Made by a program: the position numbers and the translations under genes. A model generated the notes under the pieces. That model saw only the letters and a list, made by a program, of their open reading frames with translations, was not told where the DNA came from and ran no database searches. DNA of 6,329 nt from an uncultured Bacteroidales bacterium (GTDB lineage Bacteria; Bacteroidota; Bacteroidia; Bacteroidales; P3): assembly GCA_947176875.1 (NCBI GenBank), contig CAMWSI010000050.1, positions 1 to 6,329 on the forward strand, written 5' to 3'. Shown here in pieces: positions 1 to 6,329 of the stretch; the first letter of the stretch is position 1; each line of letters begins with the position of its first letter.

Positions 1-1
1 C

Positions 2-859
2 TATTACACCTACGATTATGAAGGTGCGGCACGCAAAAGCCATGACTTCTCCGAAGTGACGCCCGATCCGGAAATCCATTACGGTTCCTTCGCCAGCCGT
101 CCGCAAAGCATGCTTTCGCGTCAGCGTTTCGTCAGAAAGCATATCGTGAACGTCTATCCCGATACGCTCTGCTGGATTTTCGACTGGTCGTATTCATACA
201 ACGAACCCATGGTGGCCAACTACTTCAGCAGCCCCATGTACGACCACTATCCCGTTGTCGGCGTAAACTGGAAACAGGCCAATGCGTTCTGTGTCTGGAG
301 AAGCCGCATGTACAACGCGGGGCTGAGCGCGAAAGGTTATCCGAACGCCCAGTCGTTCCGCCTGCCGACCGAAGCCGAATGGGAATATGCGGCACGCGGC
401 GGCCTGAGCGAGAACCCGTATCCGTGGGGCGGTCCTTACGCCCGCAACATCAACGGTTGTGTCTTGGGTAACTTCAAGCCCGGCCGCGGCAACTATACGC
501 TCGACGGGTCGCTCTACCCGTGCATCGTAGGACACTATTCGCCCAACGACTGGGGCTTGTACGACATGATGGGCAATGTGTCCGAATGGTGCATCGACGC
601 CTACGATGAATCCATCGCCAACGTACACGACTTCAACCCCGTGTTCACATACGATGCCGCCGAGGAAGACGGTGTGGGTCTGAAACGTAAAGTTATCAAG
701 GGCGGTTCGTTCAAGGATTTCGCCGAATTGGCCAAAATCCAATACCGCGCTTTCGAATATCAGGATTCCTGCAAGTCGTACGTCGGATTCCGTTGCGTCC
801 AGTCGTATCTGGGCCGTGGCAAAAACGCCGGCAACTCTTCGGGCTCCAACGTATATTAA
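2..859 (+). CDS. gldK: GldK/PorK, T9SS outer-membrane-associated ring lipoprotein (5' truncated by window edge)
   Basis: This is the C-terminal ~285 residues of GldK. The frame is open to the left edge, so the N-terminus (lipoprotein signal and first part of the fold) lies outside and the GTG at 56 is not a start. The fragment has the formylglycine-generating-enzyme-like (FGE-sulfatase) fold: PVVGVNWKQANAFCVW, then LPTEAEWEYAARGG (about nt 362-403), PYPWGG, NDWGLYDMMGNVSEW (about 545-589), KGGSF (698-712) and the closing GFRC (785-796). In true FGE enzymes the segment between GGS and GFRC carries the two catalytic cysteines; here it reads FKDFAELAKIQYRAF and has none, so the protein is read as structural. 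In the known T9SS, GldK/PorK is a lipoprotein that forms a large periplasmic ring with GldN/PorN under the outer membrane. Position directly before gldLMN separates it from its paralogue GldJ and from other FGE-like proteins. The C-terminal tail (GRGKNAGNSSGSNVY) is low-complexity. Confidence 0.93.
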   Translation, partial: YYTYDYEGAARKSHDFSEVTPDPEIHYGSFASRPQSMLSRQRFVRKHIVNVYPDTLCWIFDWSYSYNEPMVANYFSSPMYDHYPVVGVNWKQANAFCVWRSRMYNAGLSAKGYPNAQSFRLPTEAEWEYAARGGLSENPYPWGGPYARNINGCVLGNFKPGRGNYTLDGSLYPCIVGHYSPNDWGLYDMMGNVSEWCIDAYDESIANVHDFNPVFTYDAAEEDGVGLKRKVIKGGSFKDFAELAKIQYRAFEYQDSCKSYVGFRCVQSYLGRGKNAGNSSGSNVY

Positions 860-905
860 TATCAGAATCAAACGTATCACTTCAAAACCTGTTTAGCTTA
901 GAATC

Positions 906-1607
906 ATGGGAATAGCGAAAATCGTCGAAAGCAAGGGGTATAAGAAATTCATGGCATACCTCTACGGTTGGGGGGCCTCCATTGTTATTGTCGGCGCATT
1001 GTTTAAAATCAACCACTATCCGGGTGCCAACCTCATGTTGATTGTCGGTATGAGCATCGAGGCCATCATCTTCTTCTTCTCGGTATTCGAACCGCCCCAC
1101 AAGGAAATCGACTGGACGAAAGTCTATCCCGAACTGCGCGAAGGAGCCGAACCTGCGGCGGAAAGCCCGGCGAGAGGTGGCGGAGCCTCGAATCCCGTTT
1201 CGGCCAAGATTGACGAAATGTTTGAAAAAGCCAATATCACGCCCGAAATGTTCGACAAGTTGGGCGAAGGCCTCTCCAGACTGGCGCAGACGACGACGGC
1301 CATCAACAACGTGACGAATGTCGTAAGCGCCAACGACCAGTATGCCGGGGAATTGCAGAAAATGACCGACCAGCTCGTCAAACTCAACGACTTTTACGCC
1401 AACCAGATGCAGGTTTCGACCAAACAGATGGACGACACGCGTAAATTGCAGGACAACATGAATCAGATCATGGAAAATCTGAACAGTTCGTTGGAAGACG
1501 CGCAGAGATACAGAACCGAAATTAACGAATTATCGCAGAAGGTTGCCGCACTCAACGCCATGTACGGCAAAATGCTGGGAGCGTTATCGACGGTAAACAA
1601 CAAATAG
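906..1607 (+). CDS. gldL: GldL/PorL, T9SS inner-membrane motor subunit
   Basis: The 233-residue product is of usual GldL length. Two hydrophobic helices sit at the N-terminus: about residues 15-33 (FMAYLYGWGASIVIVGALF) and 42-61, joined by the short loop KINHYPG. The second helix contains Glu52 in MSIEAIIFFF and ends at Glu62 in FEPP. The ten-residue spacing matches the two functionally important acidic residues (Glu49 and Glu59, from memory) of Flavobacterium johnsoniae GldL. Lys34 and His37 lie in the loop region. A Pro/Ala/Gly-rich linker (about 79-97) leads to a long cytoplasmic helical/coiled-coil part (about 115-228) rich in Gln, Asn, Met and Leu, ending with LNAMYGKMLGAL, a family-typical tail. 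With GldM it forms the proton-driven motor that energises secretion and gliding. ATG at 906 is chosen because MGIAKIVESKGYKKF leads straight into helix 1. No clear Shine-Dalgarno precedes it, as is common in this phylum. It lies 46 bases after gldK and 13 before gldM. Confidence 0.95.
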   Translation: MGIAKIVESKGYKKFMAYLYGWGASIVIVGALFKINHYPGANLMLIVGMSIEAIIFFFSVFEPPHKEIDWTKVYPELREGAEPAAESPARGGGASNPVSAKIDEMFEKANITPEMFDKLGEGLSRLAQTTTAINNVTNVVSANDQYAGELQKMTDQLVKLNDFYANQMQVSTKQMDDTRKLQDNMNQIMENLNSSLEDAQRYRTEINELSQKVAALNAMYGKMLGALSTVNNK

Positions 1608-1611
1608 GGGG
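1606..1611 (+). promoter_or_regulatory. Possible Shine-Dalgarno for gldM, overlapping the gldL stop
   Basis: AGGGGG overlaps the last two bases of the gldL TAG stop and ends 9 bases before the gldM ATG. It is one mismatch from AGGAGG and well spaced, so ribosomes ending on gldL could re-initiate on gldM. Bacteroidota usually depend little on this motif, so its use is an inference. Confidence 0.4.
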
Positions 1612-1620
1612 CACGAGTCT

Positions 1621-3168
1621 ATGAGCGGACAGAACGAGACGCCACGCCAGAAAATGATCGGGATGATGTACCTGGTCTATACGGCGTTGTTGGCGCTTAA
1701 CGTTTCGACGGATGTATTGAAATCCTTTCTCGTCGTGAATAACGCGATGGAGGAGACCATCGTCAATATCGGCAAGAAAGTGACCTCTGCCTACGATATG
1801 ATGCAGAACGCCTATGTCATCAACCCGGCCAAGACCCAGGAGGCATGGGACAAAGCGCAGATCGTCAAAGAAAAGTGCGAGGCCATGCGCAACTACCTGG
1901 ACGAGGTGAAGACGGGCCTGATCGCCGCTTGCGAACACGTGCCGCTGGATGTGGCCGCCACATTGACCGCCTACGATATCCAACGGCAGGACAACTTCGA
2001 CGATCCGACGCATTACTTTATCGGTGAGAGCGAGGACGGATCGGCCGGCGAGGCCCATGTCCTGAAAGAAAAACTGACGACGTTCCGGAACGACATGCAC
2101 CGGATTTTAGGAGCCGACTCGACGAAAGTACCGCTGGACGCGTTGCGCACGGACAAACAATATGAAGTGAGTTGGGAAGTGGAGCATTTCTATCACATGA
2201 TTGTTGTGGCGGACTTGGCCATGCTCAATAAATTCTACTCCGAAGTGCTGAACGCCGAATTCAACGTCATTTCGCAACTCTATGCCGGCATCAGCGACAA
2301 CGATTTCAAATTCGACCAGATTGAAGCGCGCGCGATAGCCAAATCCAACTATGTGTTGGTGGGCCAACAGTTCGAAGCGGAAATCTTCGTGGCGGCCTAC
2401 GACTCCAAATCCGAATTGTCGGCCACCATCAACGGTACGACCTACAAGGGTGAGAACGGGGTCGTCAAGTTCAAACGGGCGGCGACCGCCATAGGCGAGC
2501 AGAAACTCAACGGCATGATTGCGGTTCCGGCCGCTTTCGGCATCAAGGAATATCCGTTCTCCCTGTCTTATATCGTCGCGGAGCCGACGGCCACGGTTTC
2601 GGCCGACGCCATGAACGTGCTGTATGTCGGCGTGGATAACCCGATTTCGGCCTTGGCGGCCGGTATAGCCGACGCTAACACGAAAGTGACGATGACCAAC
2701 GGGACGCTGACCAAGGAAAAGGCCGGCAAATACATCGCCCGCGTGACCAAACCCGGCGTTCAGGCCGTCATCAGCGTTTATGCCGTCGAAGACGGCAAGG
2801 AACATCTGATGGGTAGCCAGACCTATCGGGTAAAACGTGTACCCGACCCGGTGGCGCGTATCAACGGACAGGCCGAAGGCGTGAAAAACATCGACAAGAA
2901 CACGCTGGCCAATGCCGGCGGCCTGCTCGTAAGCATGAAGGATTTTGAATTCCAGCTGTCGATCAAAATCGGTTCTTTCAGCCTGCAGATTTCGAAAGGT
3001 CAGGAATTGACGAATGTCATGCGCTCGAACAGCAACCGCTTTACGGACGACATGGTTCAGAATATCCAACGTTGCAAACGCGGCGACAAGATATTCATAC
3101 AGGATATTGTAGCGCAGATGCCGGACGGTAACCGGTCTTTGGGCGACATGATTTTAACGATTAAGTAA
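1621..3168 (+). CDS. gldM: GldM/PorM, T9SS motor and periplasmic stalk protein
   Basis: At 515 residues it matches the usual GldM/PorM length (about 510-520). The N-terminus MSGQNETPRQKMIGMMYLVY begins a single membrane helix (about 12-31). Arg9 sits just before it, at the same position as the conserved Arg9 of F. johnsoniae GldM, which is thought to pair with an acidic residue of GldL. The rest is periplasmic. By analogy with solved GldM/PorM structures it should hold a helical D1 domain (about 36-220) and three beta-rich domains: D2 (from about 225, including VLVGQQFEAEIFVAAYDSKS), D3 (from AEPTATVSADAMNVLYVG, residue 319 on) and D4 (from RVKRVPDPVARING, residue 403 on, to the end). The protein is a dimer that spans the periplasm from the GldL ring towards the GldK/GldN ring and transmits motor motion. 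The start is fixed by the family N-terminus and the upstream AGGGGG. There are only 20 bases to gldN. Confidence 0.96.
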   Translation: MSGQNETPRQKMIGMMYLVYTALLALNVSTDVLKSFLVVNNAMEETIVNIGKKVTSAYDMMQNAYVINPAKTQEAWDKAQIVKEKCEAMRNYLDEVKTGLIAACEHVPLDVAATLTAYDIQRQDNFDDPTHYFIGESEDGSAGEAHVLKEKLTTFRNDMHRILGADSTKVPLDALRTDKQYEVSWEVEHFYHMIVVADLAMLNKFYSEVLNAEFNVISQLYAGISDNDFKFDQIEARAIAKSNYVLVGQQFEAEIFVAAYDSKSELSATINGTTYKGENGVVKFKRAATAIGEQKLNGMIAVPAAFGIKEYPFSLSYIVAEPTATVSADAMNVLYVGVDNPISALAAGIADANTKVTMTNGTLTKEKAGKYIARVTKPGVQAVISVYAVEDGKEHLMGSQTYRVKRVPDPVARINGQAEGVKNIDKNTLANAGGLLVSMKDFEFQLSIKIGSFSLQISKGQELTNVMRSNSNRFTDDMVQNIQRCKRGDKIFIQDIVAQMPDGNRSLGDMILTIK

Positions 3169-3188
3169 ATAAAAACAACGAACGCGAT

Positions 3189-4055
3189 ATGAAAAGGATC
3201 ACAGTGCTCAGCCTGTTGGCGGCTTTCGTTCTTACGTTGGCCCCGCACGAAATTTCCAAGGCACAGGTTTTGGAAGACACCCCGCCGCGCGACAACTTTT
3301 TTGAAAAGGAAAACACGAAGGACCGCCTCCCGCGCCCTTACGTATATGTTCGGGAAGCCGACGTCTATATCAAGAACCGGGTATGGCGCATGGTCGATTT
3401 CCGTCTCAAAATGAACCAATACTTCTACTATCCTATTTATCCGGTTCAAGACCGCATCAGTTTGATGAGCCTGATTATACAAGGCATGGAAGACGGTACG
3501 GTCGTGGCGTTCGACCCGATTACGGACGACTTCACGAAACAACTGACGTATGAGGAATTCATCCGCCAAAATACGTCCATCACCGAATTGGAAAAAGAGG
3601 ACTTGGATAACCCCGGCACGTTCTACACGACCTACGATACGTCGTCTTTCCGCGTGGAAAACGTGAAGATGATCCGGATTAAAGAAGACTGGTTCATCGA
3701 CAAGCAGCGCTCGATTCGGGACATCCGTATCTTGGGGCTGGCGCCCGTCATCCAACAGTTTGACGAAAACACGGGGGAATTCAAAGGAACCCAGACGCTG
3801 TTCTGGTTGTATTACGACCACCTGCGTCCGTTGTTCGCCAAAACGGAATCGTTCAACCGTCACAACAGCGCGATGCGCCCCTCTTACGATGACGTATTTG
3901 CGTGGAGCCGCTTCTTTGAAAGTTACATCACGAAAATCGACAACCAGCAGGACCGTAGCATCTCGCAATACGCGCAAGGCATTCAGGTCATGCTCGAAGC
4001 CAAACGTATCGAGAACATGCTGTTTGAAATCGAACAGGATTTGTGGTCGTACTAA
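3189..4055 (+). CDS. gldN: GldN/PorN, T9SS periplasmic ring component
   Basis: The 288-residue precursor has a clear Sec signal peptide: basic MKR, hydrophobic core ITVLSLLAAFVLTLA, and likely signal peptidase I cleavage after SKA (Ala25/Gln26). There is no lipobox cysteine, so it should be soluble in the periplasm. Family-typical segments follow: READVYIKNRVWR (about 55-67), VDFRLKMNQYFYYP (69-82), RISLMSLIIQGMEDGTVVAFD, the TKQLTYEEF region, and IRILGLAPVIQQF followed by LFWLYYDHLRP in the C-terminal half. GldN binds GldK and together they build the periplasmic ring of the T9SS under the outer membrane. It is somewhat shorter than the roughly 330-360 residues I recall for PorN/GldN of model species, ending soon after IENMLFEIEQDLWSY; the conserved core looks whole. 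The leader before the ATG is A-rich (ATAAAAACAACGAACGCGAT), typical of Bacteroidota initiation. It is the last gene of the operon, with a terminator 43 bases after its stop. Confidence 0.95.
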   Translation: MKRITVLSLLAAFVLTLAPHEISKAQVLEDTPPRDNFFEKENTKDRLPRPYVYVREADVYIKNRVWRMVDFRLKMNQYFYYPIYPVQDRISLMSLIIQGMEDGTVVAFDPITDDFTKQLTYEEFIRQNTSITELEKEDLDNPGTFYTTYDTSSFRVENVKMIRIKEDWFIDKQRSIRDIRILGLAPVIQQFDENTGEFKGTQTLFWLYYDHLRPLFAKTESFNRHNSAMRPSYDDVFAWSRFFESYITKIDNQQDRSISQYAQGIQVMLEAKRIENMLFEIEQDLWSY

Positions 4056-4069
4056 GATAACGACTTTCC

Positions 4070-4086
4070 GATGGCGGTCCGCCATC
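4070..4086 (+). repeat. Perfect small inverted repeat (hairpin) between gldN and the terminator
   Basis: GATGGCG (4070-4076) and CGCCATC (4080-4086) form a perfect 7-bp stem around the loop GTC; the sequence is symmetric about T4078. It sits 14 bases after the gldN stop and 11 bases before the GC-rich stem of the terminator. Only three T follow, so it is unlikely to terminate transcription alone. It may stabilise the 3' end of the gldKLMN message or be a protein-binding site. The structure is seen in the sequence; the role is inference. Confidence 0.55.
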
Positions 4087-4091
4087 TTTCG

Positions 4092-4126
4092 AAAAAAGCC
4101 GCCCGAAATTCCGGACGGCTTTTTTT
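4092..4126 (+). terminator. Intrinsic terminator of the gldKLMN operon
   Basis: The stem GCCGCCCG (4098-4105) pairs with CGGACGGC (4112-4119) around the loop AAATTC, with one C-A mismatch, and is followed by seven T (4120-4126). A run of six A (4092-4097) before the stem can pair with the T run, lengthening the hairpin and making the element potentially active in both directions. It lies between gldN and recG, both on the + strand, so it should end the T9SS transcript before recG. Confidence 0.85.
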
Positions 4127-4186
4127 CTACCCCATCTCCTGTTTTTTTATTACATTTGCGGTTAAGGCTTCAAGCCGGGATACGCC
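4127..4186 (+). promoter_or_regulatory. Candidate recG promoter and leader (Bacteroidota-type -7 element)
   Basis: TACATTTG at 4151-4158 fits the Bacteroidota -7 consensus TAnnTTTG exactly and lies 28 bases before the recG ATG, leaving a short leader. No good TTTG -33 box is seen at the expected 19-21 base spacing; the T run of the terminator is slightly too far away. A second run of seven T (4142-4148) makes the region AT-rich. Position just after a terminator and before a gene supports a promoter here. The leader has no convincing Shine-Dalgarno. Confidence 0.5.
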
Positions 4187-6301
4187 ATGTACGATTTTTT
4201 ATCCACGAATATCGAATACCTCAAGGGGGTCGGGCCCGCCCGGGCCCAGATTCTGAGACAGGAGGCCCACATCCATACGTTCGAGGATTTATTGTACTAC
4301 TTCCCTTTCCGCTATATCAACAAAAACAACATCGTCAAAATCGCACAGATTCAAGACGAACAGACCTATATCACGGTGCGCGGACGTATCGTCGCTCTGA
4401 GCGAAAAGGGCGGCGGACGACAGAAACGTCTGGTGGCGAGTCTGCACGACGATACCGGACATATCGACCTCATCTGGTTCTCCGGCCTCAAATGGATCAA
4501 GGACAAACTCAAAACCGGCCAATGGGTTTCGGCTTTCGGCAAGCCCAACCTGTATCAGCATCAGTTTTCGCTCGCCCATCCGGACATCGAGATTCTACCG
4601 CCGAACGCCGATCTTACCCCTCCGCCGGCCGACCGGAACGCCGCCTTGGATCCGGTCTATTCGATGACCGAGACGATGAAGAAAAAAGGCGTCACGATCA
4701 AAAGTCTGACGCAGATGACCCGCCAGCTGTTCGCTTCAGGCGCCGGCTCCATTCCCGAAGTCCTGCCGAAGGCGGTACTTGAGAAATACCGCTTGTTACC
4801 ACGCGAAGAGGCGTTGCGGGAAATGCACTTCCCCTCCTCGCCCCAACAATGGCAGAACGCCCGGATACGCTGCAAATTCGAAGAGTTGTTCCTGCTCCAG
4901 ATCAATATCCTGCAACACAAACTCTCGAAAAAACAACAGGCCGGCTTTATATTCGCGGACGTAGGCGAACAATTCCTGCATTTTTTCAACCATAACCTAC
5001 CGTTCGAACTGACCGGCGCCCAGAAACGCGTTATCCGCGAAATCAGACAGGACACCAAAACCGGATTCCAGATGAACCGCCTGCTGCAAGGCGACGTGGG
5101 CAGCGGCAAAACGATGGTGGCGCTCATGGTCATGCTATTGGCGATAGACAACGGATTTCAAGCCTGCCTCATGGCGCCGACCGAAATTCTGGCACGGCAA
5201 CACCACCAAAGTTTCCTGAAAAACCTGCAAGGCCTGCCGGTCCGTACCGCCTTGCTCTGCGGCGCCACGCCGAAAGCCGAACGCAAACCGTTGCTCTTGG
5301 CCTTGGCACAAGGCGATATCCAGATTCTTATCGGCACGCACGCCCTTTTGGAAGACGAAGTCGTATTCAAAAATTTAGGTTTGGCGGTCATAGACGAACA
5401 ACACCGGTTCGGCGTGGCGCAACGCGCCAAACTCTGGGCCAAGAACAGCAAACCGCCGCACGTCCTGGTCATGACGGCCACCCCCATCCCGCGTACGCTG
5501 GGCATGACACTCTACGGCGATTTGGACACTTCGGTCATAGACGAACTGCCCCCCAACCGCAAGCCGATACAGACCCTGCATTTTACCGACAGCGCGCGCC
5601 TGCGCGTCTTCGCGTTCATGCGTGAGGAAATCCGGAAAGGCCGTCAGATTTACGTCGTTTACCCGCTGATAAAGGAATCCGAAAATCTGGACTTGAAAGA
5701 CCTGATGGACGGCTATGAATCGATTTCGCGCGCGTTCCCGTTGCCGGAATACGCCGTAAGCATCGTGCACGGGCAAATGAAACCCGACGTGAAAGCCTAC
5801 GAAATGCAACGCTTCATCAAGGGCGAAACACAGATTATGGTTTCGACGACCGTGATCGAAGTGGGCGTGGACGTGCCGAACGCCAGCGTCATGGTTATTG
5901 AGAACAGCGAACGGTTCGGGCTCGCGCAGTTGCACCAGCTCCGCGGACGCGTGGGTCGAGGCGCGGAACAATCGTACTGCCTGCTCATGACGGCCGACAA
6001 ACTGAGCGCGGATGCCAAAAAACGCATACAGACGATGGTGGCGACACAGGACGGTTTCAAGATTGCCGAAGCCGACCTGCAACTGCGCGGCCCCGGCGAC
6101 CTGCAGGGTACGCAGCAGAGCGGCGTATTGGAACTGCGCATCGCCGACCTTGTGGAGGATGCGCCTATCGTTCAGGCAGCCCGCACCGCCGCTATGGAAA
6201 TCCTGACGGAGGATCCGGCGCTGACATCGGAAAAAAACTTACCTTTGGCATTGGAAGTCCGCCATCGAAAACGGGAAAATTTCTGGGCGCGAATCAGTTA
6301 A
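4187..6301 (+). CDS. recG: RecG, ATP-dependent DNA branch-migration helicase
   Basis: The 704-residue protein is full length for RecG (E. coli has 693). It is a cytoplasmic superfamily 2 translocase that remodels stalled replication forks, Holliday junctions and R-loops. In order: a helix-hairpin-helix-like start (YLKGVGPARAQIL, 11-23), DLLYYFPFRY (34-43), the wedge OB-fold (about 60-138) that splits the junction, then the helicase core. Walker A is GDVGSGKT (302-309, Lys308), motif Ia MAPTEILARQ (from 329), the DEQH box VIDEQHRFGV (Asp403-His406), motif III MTATPIPRT (429-437), STTVIEVGVDVPNA (motif V) and QLRGRVGRG (motif VI, 584-592). The TRG region DLQLRGPGDLQGTQQSG (630-646), which couples ATP hydrolysis to translocation, is present. 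All key residues look intact. The ATG at 4187 places the family N-terminal MYDFLSTNIEYLKGVG correctly. It is separated from the gld operon by a terminator, so it is likely transcribed on its own. Confidence 0.97.
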   Translation: MYDFLSTNIEYLKGVGPARAQILRQEAHIHTFEDLLYYFPFRYINKNNIVKIAQIQDEQTYITVRGRIVALSEKGGGRQKRLVASLHDDTGHIDLIWFSGLKWIKDKLKTGQWVSAFGKPNLYQHQFSLAHPDIEILPPNADLTPPPADRNAALDPVYSMTETMKKKGVTIKSLTQMTRQLFASGAGSIPEVLPKAVLEKYRLLPREEALREMHFPSSPQQWQNARIRCKFEELFLLQINILQHKLSKKQQAGFIFADVGEQFLHFFNHNLPFELTGAQKRVIREIRQDTKTGFQMNRLLQGDVGSGKTMVALMVMLLAIDNGFQACLMAPTEILARQHHQSFLKNLQGLPVRTALLCGATPKAERKPLLLALAQGDIQILIGTHALLEDEVVFKNLGLAVIDEQHRFGVAQRAKLWAKNSKPPHVLVMTATPIPRTLGMTLYGDLDTSVIDELPPNRKPIQTLHFTDSARLRVFAFMREEIRKGRQIYVVYPLIKESENLDLKDLMDGYESISRAFPLPEYAVSIVHGQMKPDVKAYEMQRFIKGETQIMVSTTVIEVGVDVPNASVMVIENSERFGLAQLHQLRGRVGRGAEQSYCLLMTADKLSADAKKRIQTMVATQDGFKIAEADLQLRGPGDLQGTQQSGVLELRIADLVEDAPIVQAARTAAMEILTEDPALTSEKNLPLALEVRHRKRENFWARIS
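4232..4247 (+). repeat. GC-rich hairpin within the start of recG
   Basis: GGGCCC at 4232-4237 and again at 4242-4247, separated by GCCC, can fold into a six-pair all-GC stem with a four-base loop (a seventh G-C pair would leave only two loop bases). It begins 45 bases after the A of the recG start codon and encodes GPARA of the conserved helix-hairpin-helix-like motif. The pairing is visible directly; any effect on translation is inference. Confidence 0.5.
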
Positions 6302-6329
6302 AGTGGCAAGAGCGTAAACAAGCACATGG

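Noticed and set aside
194..880. Minus-strand 228-codon open frame opposite gldK
   Set aside because: It is fully antisense to the conserved FGE-like coding region and has no recognisable domain; it is a shadow of the gldK codon pattern.
860..905. Possible internal promoter or site between gldK and gldL, including the AGAATCA repeat at 864 and 900
   Set aside because: No TAnnTTTG element is present, the 7-base repeat is short enough to be chance, and tight gene spacing favours read-through from upstream.
2107..4085. Long minus-strand open frames of 320 and 342 codons opposite gldM and gldN
   Set aside because: They lie opposite genes with strong family matches, the translations are rich in Arg, His, Val and Phe without domain-like patterns, and they arise naturally from the GC-rich third positions of the sense genes.
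4071..4256. Small 61-codon frame starting inside the first hairpin
   Set aside because: It crosses the terminator and candidate promoter and then overlaps recG in another frame; no start signal and no familiar sequence.
3760..4782. A 340-codon plus-strand frame bridging gldN, the terminator and recG
   Set aside because: It overlaps two well-supported genes in another frame, runs through the terminator, and its translation is Arg/Thr/Ser-rich with no recognisable motif.
6302..6329. ATG at 6326 as the start of another gene
   Set aside because: Only four bases remain after it begins, so no coding evidence can be read; the 28 bases after recG show no terminator or other signal.
1..6329. A previously undescribed system
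   Set aside because: All coding space is explained by the known T9SS core genes and recG; no unexplained gene, mobile element, repeat array or RNA gene was seen.

Overview
The window is a chromosomal segment from a member of the Bacteroidota. It carries the core of the type IX secretion system (T9SS)/gliding machinery in the order gldK(partial)-gldL-gldM-gldN, called porK-porL-porM-porN in Porphyromonas, followed by recG on the same strand. This gene block is restricted to Bacteroidota. The weak or absent Shine-Dalgarno sequences and a TAnnTTTG-type promoter element before recG also fit that phylum. The DNA looks moderately GC-rich and the codons favour G/C at third positions, which would suit a Bacteroidales gut or oral lineage such as Rikenellaceae. 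Genus is not determinable from what I can see.

Layout: positions 2-859 encode the C-terminal part of GldK/PorK, cut by the window edge. Positions 906-1607 encode GldL, 1621-3168 GldM and 3189-4055 GldN, with gaps of only 46, 13 and 20 bases, so they are almost certainly one operon. Positions 4056-4186 form an intergenic regulatory block. It holds a small perfect hairpin, a strong intrinsic terminator and then an AT-rich stretch with a candidate recG promoter. Positions 4187-6301 encode complete RecG. The last 28 bases hold no supported gene.

How the genes work together: GldL and GldM form the inner-membrane motor. GldL supplies two membrane helices with buried acidic residues. GldM supplies one helix with Arg9 and a long periplasmic stalk. 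The motor is thought to convert the proton gradient into motion that is passed to the outer-membrane-associated GldK/GldN ring, driving protein export and, in some species, gliding. RecG is a housekeeping branch-migration helicase with no functional tie to the T9SS; the terminator and promoter between them argue for separate transcription.

I found no sign of a new system, mobile element, CRISPR array, tRNA or rRNA. The points worth a second look are the degenerate FGE-like active site of GldK, the motor residues of GldL/GldM, a rather short GldN, the paired hairpins after gldN and a GC-rich hairpin early in recG.
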